From positions 44,077,241 through 44,141,240 of the forward strand of contig CM033745.1 in NCBI GenBank assembly GCA_019671005.1: 64,000 nucleotides of DNA. Direction: 5' to 3'. This DNA comes from Hibiscus mutabilis. Taxonomy: Eukaryota > Streptophyta > Magnoliopsida > Malvales > Malvaceae. The notes below the pieces were generated by a model. That model saw nothing but the letters and a program-made list of their open reading frames with translations. It had not been told where the DNA came from and did not search any database. Shown here one piece after another: positions 47,149 through 56,514 of this stretch (the first letter of the stretch is position 1; each line of letters starts with the position of its first letter). Both the position numbers and the translations under genes were made by a program.

Positions 47149-47645
47149 GCATGCTCTCCCTTTGATATTTTATTTTTTTTATTTTTATTTTTATTTTTAT
47201 TATTTTCAATTAATTTTTTTATTTTATTTTTTGAATTTTTTTATTTCCGATTATTGTTATTTTTTTTAGGATAGATTTTCTTTTTTTTATCTTTTTAAGT
47301 CAAGAATCCCTTTATACATCTTTATTTATTTTCTTTTATCTTTAATCCTTATTTGATTTGTTTTTGAATTGTAGGAAAAAAAGTTCAAGATAAAGAGGAA
47401 TTTTAATCCAAGTAGGAAAACATCTTCAACAAGGAAACTAATGGGCTGAATCTAAGGCTTATATAAAGCCTCCAATTTACCCTAATCACAACCCCTTGTC
47501 GTCAACTTCTCCCTCACCCTAAACCCTTTTTCGTTTTCCCCTAATCCCACCCACCTTATTCACCACCTATCTTTTTTATAAAACCCATCACCCTTAACCT
47601 ATTCCTACTTTTTATCTTGCAACTTTTTAGTTTCTTTTCTTTTCT
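47149..47645 (+). other. AT4 spacer between pol and ORF3
   Basis: T-rich to about 47350, then a C-rich leader (CCCTAATCCCACCCACC). No open frame. Same organisation as 2035-2617. How ORF3 is expressed is not visible: no clear TATA box, though TTTTTATAAAACCC near 47575 could be one. Confidence 0.55.
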
Positions 47646-49201
47646 TTGTTTTTACAAAACTCACAACCAAGATCATCCACGGCATCCAAGATTAAATTTT
47701 TAGTTCATCCAAGTTCCTCCAAAGAACCAAGATACAAGAAGTTTGCTACACTAGTGGTTCAAGAAAGATTTCAATCCAAGTTTGAAAGCCGGAAGATTCA
47801 TGAAGAACAAGGCTTTGAATACTCCAACTCTCATCAAGATTTCGGCCTTGAACCATTCATCTTCGAGAGGATTGTACATCAAAAGTGGCAAATCTTTTGC
47901 CATCAACCGGAACAGGGTAACATCTCATGGGTAAGAGAATTCTATGCTCACTCACCTAACCCGGATAGTCCTTATGTTTTTGTTCGTGACAAGGCCATAC
48001 TCATAAGTCCCGAAAACCTCAACACCTTTTACGGGCTTTGCATTGAGAAAGACGAGCATCAAGCCTTCGTTGATCAAATCACTCTCATGCAACTCGACAA
48101 GGTGCTTCAAGAACTCACTCAACCGGGAACTCATTGGAACGACGGTAAATACAAGGGCACGGTAAATCGCCTTCGGCTTAAACTTGAGGCAAAACTATGG
48201 AATAAGTTTGTTAAAACTTCTTTAATGCCCACCACACACAATACTACCGTTGATATACCACGTCTTTTGCTTATACATTCTATTTTGCATAATCGCATCA
48301 TTAACATTGGAAAAATTATTTGCGATGAGATTTTTGTATGCAGCTCAAAAGATAAGGGTTCTCTTTTCTTCCCTTCCTTAATTTCTAATCTTTGCAAGGA
48401 GATGCATGTCCCAAGTGAGCCCACCGATGAAAAGGCCCTACCAAAGTCCGGTTGGAATCAAGCACAAATCCAAAAGCTAATGGGAGAGGCACCGGGAAAA
48501 TCTTCAAGGCCTCTAATTGCCGCGGCAACTCCTACCGCCCCGGCAATCCCTAATGCCCAAGCACCTAACGCCCGGGCAACTCGGCCATCAACACTGGGAC
48601 ACTTTGAAGCACTCTTGCACCCATTGGCAAGCCACCTAAGGCAAATTGAAGATCGGCAACTAATGTTCATGCGGTACATGAAGGAGCACAACAATGCCAT
48701 CGCACAAGTCATCCTAGAAAAATACCCGGACAATCGTGTGTCGTTCCCAATCTTTCCTGCCGAGATCTTTGCCCTGGCAACCAACGAAGCAGCTGCCACG
48801 GCAACCGCAAAGATGATGCCACGGCAACCTACATCGTGCCTGCACAAGCTGACGCCATGGCAACCAACCCTGAAGATGCCACGGCAACCAAAGCAAAAGA
48901 CATCCCGGCAACCACTGCAAAAGCCAAAGGTAAAACACCTATGCCCGAATCAACTCCTACGGAATCATTTTCTAATTTTTCAGATTCGGACGAGTCCTCC
49001 ATTGAACCAAAAAAGACCGCACCAATTGAATCCTCCAAGCAAAAAGCCAATGACACTGATGAAGAGGACGATAAGGACAACCCTGTACAAGGATCGATTC
49101 CACCACCGGCAACAAGGAAACAACCATCGCGTTCAAGAAAGAGAATCAAGACACCGACCAAAAGGAAACTAATCATCTACGATGACGAACTCTCAAAGTA
49201 A
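47646..49201 (+). pseudogene. AT4 ORF3: plant transposon-associated protein with basic tail
   Basis: Open for about 390 codons in the homologous frame. Segments: EEQGFEYSNSHQDFGLEPF, WVREFYAHSPNPDSPYVFVR, LWNKFVKTSLMPTTHNTTVD and LLIHSILHNRIINIGKIICD. These fit the 'putative plant transposon protein' family of Athila/Tat elements. An Ala/Thr/Pro-rich part follows (IAAATPTAPAIPNAQAP). Near 48815 a small indel shifts the frame; the true C-terminus (48836-49201) has acidic DEEDDKD and basic SRKRIKTPTKRK, a likely nuclear localisation signal. The usual start codon (MASK) is ACG here, but an in-frame ATG lies 15 codons upstream. No signal peptide or membrane segment. Function unknown. Confidence 0.78.
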
Positions 49202-49601
49202 GTCCTCGTATGCATTTTATTTTTTGTTATTTTTATTTTTATTTTTCTTTAATGCATGCATTGAGGACAATGCTTCACTCGAGTTTGGGGGGGATTGTTA
49301 TTAGTAGTTACCATGTTTAGTTACATTCATCTTAAGTATTACATTTAGGATACATAAATTGCTTGCCATGCCTTTAATTGGAACAAGAATTGCTTAGATT
49401 TGATGAATATCCGATTATGACTTTGCCAATGCACTTAATTGATAGAATTTTTATTCTAGGATAACCATAGAAAAACTTAGAATTTTACTATGATGCTAAT
49501 TTTGATGAAACACTGTTATGGTTTGATTGATTTAAGGAATTCTAGTGAACTTAGGTTGATAATTAACAAATTGGGGGATTAGAATAAAAATTGGATGAAT
49601 G

Positions 49602-49785
49602 CTAGAGGTGCCCGAAATTGGCTCTAGCATGTGCTAAAAAAATTGATCACTAGAGGTGCCCGAAACTGGCTCTAGTATGTGTTAAAAAATTGATAGCTAG
49701 AGGTGCCCGAAATCGGCTCTAGTCGAATAAATTAACTTAAGAAAACTAAAAACAAAACACTAGAGGTGCCCAAAACTGGCTCTAG
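49602..49785 (+). repeat. Four hairpin units, CTAGAG...CTCTAG
   Basis: Units at about 49602, 49649, 49696 and 49760, each CTAGAGGTGCCC[GA]AAA followed by -TGGCTCTAG or a close variant, separated by A/T-rich spacers of 20-40 bases. Confidence 0.87.
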
Positions 49786-50057
49786 TTAAAACATGTTAAA
49801 AAGAACCCAATAAAGTAATTTGAAAACCTATTGTTTGCATAGAATCCGAAAAATCAACTTGCACACAACTCCGCACACACTCACAAGCATTATAGTTTGA
49901 TTCCGAGTAATTCCTAAGTTTTCCGAAAAATGAAAAGCCAATCATACTTTGTGCCCAGTTGTAGAATTGAAAATCAAGTTCAAAGCTAAGTTTGTGAAAA
50001 TTGAAGTCTTGGCAGGTAATTATGAGTTTGCATTGCTTGAGGACAAGCAATAGTTCG

Positions 50058-50069
50058 AGTTTAGGGGTG
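50058..50069 (+). promoter_or_regulatory. AT4 polypurine tract
   Basis: AGTTTAGGGGTG next to the LTR start TGATAAG. One base differs from the tract in AT1 (AGTTTGGGGGTG). Confidence 0.75.
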
Positions 50070-51631
50070 TGATAAGTGTTCAAAAGTACTATTTTTCTTA
50101 CCCTTTTTACTCATATTATTGTTAGACTTAGGCTCATATTAGTTGCATAATTAGCCATTCATGCATTAATCCATGTTTCCTTCCAATGTTGAGCTTGATT
50201 ACATAACTTGGTAGTTTTTGTGGGAAAAGATGCTATTTTGGTGTGTTTTGTGTGTATATACAGGATCATTTGCCAAAGCAAGGCTAGAGCTAGTTGCCAG
50301 GGCAATACATGAAGGAGATGTCGAGCTAGTTGCTAGGGCAATGCATGAAGGAGACGCCGAGCCACTTTCCAGGGAAATTGTCGACAATAGCAAAGGTGAT
50401 ATGGTAGTCGAAATTGATGACTAGACAAGCCCAAGATGACGTGGAGCAAAGCCCAATCCCAAAGGAATTTGATTTCCATGAAGAGATTAAAGAATAATTA
50501 AATTCCAAGAAGATAGGAGAAGTTCTAGTAGGAATATAATTATAATAAAGAATTATATTCTTTAAAGATAATTTAATTCCAACTTAACTTCCTCCTCAAA
50601 GAAGGACTTTGACATAGCCCTATAAATAAGAGGGAGATTTTGACAATCCATAGAGAGCAAGAGAGGGGAATTTTGACAACTCCAAGGAGGGCAAGAGGAG
50701 AGAATTTTCGACAAGCATCTAGGGCAAGGAGGATTTCGATAAGCCTCCTTCTTCATCCTTTTCTTTCTTGTTCGATTGGGTTCATGCTAGGGATTATTTA
50801 TCTTGTGTTTCTTTGGAACCTAGCCATGAACTAAATCTATTTGGCTATGGTTATTGTGTTTTGTGTTTGTGAGAAACTATTGAATTTTGTTTAGGTAATA
50901 AGAGTTTGCACTTTTCTATTCAATGTTTATTCATTCTTGGTTCTTATTCTTGTTTGCAAGTGAATTGGGAGAGGGTCTCGTAACTTCATCTATTTATCTA
51001 ATATCGGGAGAGTTAGATTCAAGAAATGAATGAATATGATCTTTATTCAATCTATTGATGGTGAAGATTAATCCGGCTTAGGAATAAGTTAAGGATTTCA
51101 ACGGATAAGAGGAGCGCAAGATTGGTTGCTGTTCACCCTTGATTCACGTAGGGATGTATTATCAAGGCATGCACAAGTAGCTAGAGTTTTGACTTAGGGA
51201 TAAGAAGAAACCATTGAAGAAAGCTCTGTCGAACCTTGAAGGTTGCTACCTAGACGCCCAAGTAGTTGCCCAACTAGTCGCCCAGGCAACCATCGAGTAG
51301 TTGCCAAGGCAACTCGTTGTGCAAGTTGCCACGGCAACTGAGTTGCCCGTACACTCTTTTACCAAGACGATCCAATCGGCTATCACACCTCAACTCACGA
51401 TAACCTGGCCTATCTCTCTCTCATTTGATCTCATCTTTTCTTTTACTTTATTGCTTTCTAGATTAGTTATTAGTTAAAACTCCTATACTCCTTTATTTGT
51501 GTTTTTACTTTTTACAGTGCAAGAGACTAGATCCTTGAAGTGGCACCAATCCTTGTGGAGACGATATCTTTTATACTATAACTTGCAACGTGTATACTTG
51601 CACAATTGCGTAACACTTATTACGCGTAACA
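50070..51631 (+). repeat. AT4 3' LTR (1562 bp)
   Basis: TGATAAGTGTTC to TACGCGTAACA, followed by the CTTTG target duplication. Palindromes at 51300-51313 and 51325-51338; TATA box at 50621-50628. Many of the differences from the 5' LTR are C/T or G/A changes. Confidence 0.93.
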
Positions 51632-52531
51632 CTTTGACGCAAGCTCCAATCTTGATTCAACGTGAGTCAGGTAAGGAGTTTGTTGTTTATAGCGATGCAT
51701 CATATGTAGGCTTGGGTTATGTGTTGATGCAAAGAGGAAAAGTTGTGGCTTATGCATCTAGACAGTTGAAGGTGTACGAGCGCAACTATTCGATGCATGA
51801 TCTTGAGCTTGTCACAGTTGTGTTTTCTTTGAAGATTTGGAGGCACAATCTTAATGGTGAAAAGTGTGTTGTGTACACGGATCATAAGAGTTTGAAATAT
51901 TTGATGACGCAAAAGGATTTGAATCGTAGGCAACATAGATGGTTGGAGTTGCTTAAGGATTGTGATTTAAGAATTGAGTATCATCTTGGAAAGGCTAATG
52001 TTGTGGCTGATACTTTGAGTAGGAAGGTTGCGGTGGAGTTAAGGGCGATGTTTGTGCAATTAAGTGTGACACAGGATGGAGGATTGTTGCCCGAGTTGCA
52101 AGTAAAGCCATCTTTGTCACAGTTGACTAAGGACAAGCAACCTTTTGATAATGCGTTAGTACCACATGTTAAGGATATCATGGATGGAAATCTGACGGAT
52201 TTTCACTTTAATGATGATAGGGTGTTGTGTTTTAAGAATCAAATAGTGGTGCCTAATGATGATGAGTTGAGGCATACCATCTTGGCCAAGGCGCATACTA
52301 GTCCTTTTGCTATGCATCCTAGTGGTACTAAGATGTATCGAGGTTTGAAGGAAGAGTAATATTAGGTTGGTTAGAAGAAAGATGTGGCTGATTTTGTTGT
52401 TAGATGCATGGTGTGTCAGCATGTCAAGGCTGAGCATCAGTTTCCTTCTGGGTTGTTGCAACCGTTGAGGATATAGAAAAAGAAGTGGGAAAGAATCACC
52501 ATGGATTTTGTGTCTGGGTTGCCGTTGGCAC
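51632..52531 (+). pseudogene. pol: CV1 RNase H and integrase zinc finger
   Basis: Resumes CV1 after AT4. RNase H: TLTQAPILIQRESGKEFVVY, SDASYVGLGYVLMQRGKVVAY, VYERNYSMHDLELVTVVFSL, VVYTDHKSLKYLMTQKDLN. Then YHLGKANVVADTLSRK. Integrase zinc-binding: HTSPFAMHPSGTKMYRGLKE near 52294 with its His pair, and CMVCQHVKAEHQ near 52408 with its Cys pair. Stops at 52357, 52363 and 52474. The first catalytic Asp is in ITMDFVSGLPLA at 52504-52506; TG1 splits the gene just after it. Confidence 0.87.
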
Positions 52532-52933
52532 TGTAATACCCCCTACCCGGCCTAGTCGAGAACCGGGCCAGAGAATGCTACCGGTGAACCTTGCAGTGAT
52601 TGGTGCGATAATTTCAATACCAAAGATGATATTCTTAGACTCTTAATTTTATATTAGTCAATAGACTGTTCTACTAATCTGTTAAAAGTTTACAATTGCT
52701 AAATTAGGACCTATTTTAAACTATTCCAAGTTTTAGGGACTTAATCATAATTTCAGTAATTTAATGGTCCAATTCTAAAACCTATCTTACTACATTGAAA
52801 TTCATCATGCAAACAGTGAGCATACAAATTTTCATACTATATGCCCATTCAATTAAGCTATGCAATAATCAGTGACCATTCTGTAAACAATACAAAACTG
52901 GGTTCTTTAACTTCTAACAGAATTAACTGTCAC

Positions 52934-53227
52934 CGTACCGATACCTTTACGGCCATATCAGTACGCTGAACCTAATTCCCAAATTCCATATTCAAAGGTA
53001 ATAGGACTGTATCGATACAGTTGAGTGTCGTACTGATACTGGTTGGCCATGTTAACTTAGTATCGATACGCTTTGACCCCATATCGATACCATTTTTACA
53101 CCAAAATTCTAGTAGCCAAAATCCATACCGATATGCCTAGGCCGTATCGATATGCCCTTTGTTGACCATCGTTGACCTGACCAAATATGCAAGGCCGTAT
53201 CGATATGTCATCAACCATACCGATACG
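52934..53227. repeat. Five pairs of ATCGATAC-type motifs in the TG1 3' LTR
   Basis: Pairs lie near 52935/52957, 53015/53034, 53062/53084, 53128/53147 and 53193/53213. Each site is a variant of GTATCGATACG or GTACCGATACC. Members of a pair are about 18-22 bases apart. Confidence 0.8.
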
Positions 53228-54119
53228 CCCTGCCCTATAATGATAGATTTTTTGTTGGTTTTTATTCGATTTAACCTATCAACCAAGATCCAAGTTTAAT
53301 GAGATTTTACCAGTAAGTTTTAAACATTATAAACTACTAACATGCCAAATTTCGTTTTAATCAGAAATCCATTTACTATGATTTCACCTTTTAGAGCTAA
53401 ATATGCAACTCTAGTCATTTTTAACCATTACTAAATAGCCATTTAGGGCCTTAAACACTATTACAAGATAAGCATGACTTATACATAGTAAAAGGGCCAT
53501 GCTTGACTAGTCTAGATACTTTGCAACCATTCTAGGAGTCTATAAGGCAAGATACATTACTTTAACCTCGATAGTGACTTATCCAGAAAGCTTCTCCGGC
53601 TCTGATCTCGACCTCTTGACTTCTTAACCTGAGAATGCATGGAAGATGAATGCATTAAACTTACATAGTCTAAGTGAGGTAGTCACAAACAATACATAAG
53701 CTTAAAAATGCAATCCATCATGCATAGTTAACATCAAAAATAGCAACAACAACAACAAACATTATTTTTCATGGTCAATGCTTAATATCATAACTTGTTT
53801 CCATATCTTATCAATAGCTACTCTTACAAAGATATTAGCAATAATCTTGATTGTCTTTTACTTGGTTTTCCTTGAATCACCGTTGGACCTCAATAAGCAA
53901 GCACAAAGCAGTGGGTCGTATCAATGCGGTAACACTAACCACTGCTTCTAGCGCCCATACTCACTCCCACCAAACCTCCGCCTCGCCAAGGGTCGTCACC
54001 CTAGAGCTTTAGCTCATAGACCATAGTCCCAATACATATATCCCATATCATGCCAAGGTGTCCAAGGGCTTTTCCTTATTAAGTATTTCTTATGCCAAGA
54101 ATGAGCTTTAGCTTCAATA

Positions 54120-54380
54120 ATTCGATAGCAATATTCATCATCAATAACAATGACAATAGCGATGAACAATGATTCTGAAAACAATAACAATAATCAATGT
54201 TTCATACGCCATGTTTCAATGACGATAACTACCTCAATAACCATGCTCAATGACAATGGCTACAATAATGACTATATCAATGATGCACGGTCAATGATCA
54301 ATACTTCAATGCTTCAATGACAAAACGATGATGAAATCAATGACAATGATCAATAACAATAACTATAACATTATCGACAA
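54120..54380. repeat. Low-complexity CAATGA/CAATAA region in the TG1 3' LTR
   Basis: Irregular repeats of CAATGACAAT and AACAATAA. The 5' LTR has the matching region at about 58130-58390. Confidence 0.75.
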
Positions 54381-55164
54381 TCGATATTGAATGCAATACC
54401 TTACCTCCACTTACCAATAGAGTCCACTGAGTAATCTGATGTAATATCCCTTACTGATAACATTAGCAAAACTATAATCAAAGACAATAGATTCAAGAAA
54501 GGCACCTAGCCTAATCCCGAGATTCTGACTACACTCGCTGATACTTCCAAAGCTTTCAAGGCCCCGGATAAAAATGCCCTTGTTCCTAGCCTTCGATGGA
54601 GATGGTGGATGATCGTTCTCCACTTCTCGAGTCAATTGACAACAACAATTAGATATCAATAAACCAAAGAAAACTCAAGCTTAAGGCCAAGCTTCAATGG
54701 AGGAACTAGCTTAGAGGTTGAAGACAATGGAGAGGTGTTTACTTCTTATATCAACCGGGTAAGTTTTCTACCTCATTTTCATATTTTCATTACATGTGCT
54801 AACAAGGCTTTCCTTCCCTTGAAAGAAGCTCATCAATTAATCCCACGTAAGTGGTGATTAATAATAAGGAGGGGCTACAAAACCCTATTAATAGATAAGA
54901 ACACATTCCAACTAATTTCTAAAAATATAATTTTGGGATCGCAAGGTGAGTCCCTCAACCTTCCATACTTTAGACTTCTACCCTCCAGACTTTCACCTTC
55001 TATAATTTAGTCACTAAACAATTTTCAATACACTCAATAAGGTTCTTAATCAATAAATTAACTCCATTAGAGTCCAATATCAATACAATACTTAGACCTT
55101 TTCGATATAGGGTTTCCAATCACTGGAACTCAATTCTGACTAGACCAATTTTTGGGGTGTTACA

Positions 55165-55178
55165 ACTCTCCCCCCTTT
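55165..55178 (-). promoter_or_regulatory. TG1 polypurine tract
   Basis: Minus strand AAAGGGGGGAGAGT, directly before the LTR start TGTAACACCCC. It practically touches the end of gag. Confidence 0.88.
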
Positions 55179-56373
55179 AAGAAAAAAGATTTGTCAAATT
55201 TTTACTTAAAATGTTGTCGAGGTCATCTTCCTTTCCTTTGCCTTTTACATTGTACATCTGCGTAGAGGTTCTAGATTCAGGTTGAGCTGAAGACAATGGA
55301 TTAGACAATGCAGAAGTAGATTTAGTAGGGTTCTTAGGGCAATCACGAATGAGATGTCCCATCTCGCCACAGAAATTACATGCTCTAGACTTTTTATGGC
55401 ATTGCCCTTTAGAATGCCTATGGCGACAAAATTTGCAAAATGGAGCCTTTATTTCTTGTTTAGAACTATCAAGGCTATCAACATAATAAGCACTAAGGAA
55501 GAGTTGCGTCACAGCTAGAGGTTGATTATAATGTGATTGCACATCTTGTTTTGAATCATGAGACTTCCCTTTCTTAGAAGATTTAGTATAATGAGAGTCA
55601 TCATGGTGTCTCTTTTTTTGAGCTCTCTATGCACTTTCAGTAGCTTTAACTCTGTTCACAAGGTCTTAAAAATTGGTAATACCCAATACCGTAAACACAA
55701 GGTGCAGTTCATCATTCAACCCATTGATGAACATTCTACACTTCTCATCTTCTCTCTTAATAGCCCCATATTGGCAGTACTTACAGTAGTCATAGATGTA
55801 CTGCTCCACATTTCATCCTCCTTGTTTCAAATGAAGGAAGATGTCACGTCTCTTAGCAAGGTAGAATTCACTGACGTATTTCTTTTGAAACTTAAGGAGG
55901 AAGAACTCCCAATTCACAGTCTCTTAAGGTACTAAAAGGATCGTGGTTTCCCACCAATACAATGCTTCACTTGAGAGCAAGGATAGGCCACATTCAAGTT
56001 TTTGTTCATTGGAACACTGTAGCTGCTTGTTTAGAATTCGAAAAGTATTGTCTGACCAATGCTCAGTAATTTTCATATTACTATTATCCTGACTGGTAAA
56101 GGAGTAAGCTTGATATTGTGATAACTTATTAATAGGAGCTTGGGTACTAAGAGTAGCAGCATTAGAAGGTTGGAAGATTTGTTCAGCTTTCATCGAACTT
56201 ATTAACATTTTGAACATGTCAGCCATGTTCCTATAACATTCAACTTGGGACGAGAGTACTTCAGGCTCAGAATTTTATGCAGGGGGATTTGGAGGATCCC
56301 TCCTAACTTTTTTCCTATGATTCAAGGAATCACCAACATGCTAGTTAATACGAGCTCGATTACAGTCAGACAT
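55177..56373 (-). pseudogene. gag: TG1 gag
   Basis: Minus-strand gene starting MSDCNRARIN at 56373 and ending ILSKNLTNLFS next to the polypurine tract. Capsid traces: TEHWSDNTFRILNKQLQC, LSSEALYWWET, then FLHLKQGG-like sequence and FINGLNDELHLVF near 55720-55680. The nucleocapsid has two knuckles, CKFCRHRHSKGQC (CX2CX3HX4C) and CNFCGEMGHLIRDC (CX2CX4HX4C), near 55440-55340. Stops near 56342, 56275 and 55934 and shifts near 55860 and 55640 make it inactive. Gag would package RNA; enzymes would have to come from a related full-length chromovirus. The gene ends where pol would begin. Confidence 0.83.
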
Positions 56374-56490
56374 TTCTAAACAAAGAGATCAAATTAGCTA
56401 CCAAGTCACAATACACAACAAAATAACTCGTAGGTGGCAAAGTAACTCAATAACAATACAATAGACTTTGGTTTAATCCTAGAATGGACA

Positions 56491-56510
56491 TAACTCTAGC
56501 TCTGATACCA
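56491..56510 (-). promoter_or_regulatory. TG1 primer-binding site (initiator tRNA-Met)
   Basis: Minus strand TGGTATCAGAGCTAGAGTTA, four bases from the 5' LTR. Same primer as CV1 (36826-36840), one reason to pair them as helper and dependent types. Confidence 0.9.
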
Positions 56511-56514
56511 CAAA

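Larger units (their letters stand above)
49202..50069 (+). other. AT4 3' untranslated region
   Basis: Non-coding, with a first GAGGACAATGC...GTTTGGGGGGG tract near 49260-49293, the hairpin units at 49602-49785, and a second GAGGACAAGC...TTTAGGGGTG tract at the LTR. The first tract resembles the true polypurine tract and could act as a central or decoy primer site. Confidence 0.65.
39799..51631 (+). mobile_element. AT4: nearly complete Athila-type element (11.8 kb)
   Basis: Two LTRs of 1563 and 1562 bp, tRNA-Asp PBS, gag, protease, RT, RNase H, integrase, ORF3, hairpin repeats and polypurine tract are all present. A perfect 5-bp target duplication CTTTG flanks it (39794-39798 and 51632-51636). 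By hand I count about 50 differences between the LTRs, roughly 3 percent. Small indels in gag, protease, RT and ORF3, a stop in the protease-RT region and an integrase active-site change make it non-autonomous now. Insertion is later than CV1, whose pol it splits. Confidence 0.93.
52532..55164 (-). repeat. TG1 3' LTR (2633 bp)
   Basis: Plus-strand ends TGTAATACCCCC and GGGTGTTACA. Contains the ATCGATAC-type cluster (52934-53227) and a low-complexity CAATGA/CAATAA region (54120-54380). The open frame 54411-54659 has no domain. Confidence 0.9.

Noticed and set aside
47646..49172. ORF3 as an envelope gene
   Set aside because: No signal peptide, membrane segment or Cys-rich ectodomain; the C-terminus is acidic and then basic, nuclear-like.
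55558..55935. 125-codon plus-strand frame over TG1 gag
   Set aside because: Opposite strand to gag with no recognisable domain; the gag reading is supported by zinc knuckles, PBS and polypurine tract on the minus strand.
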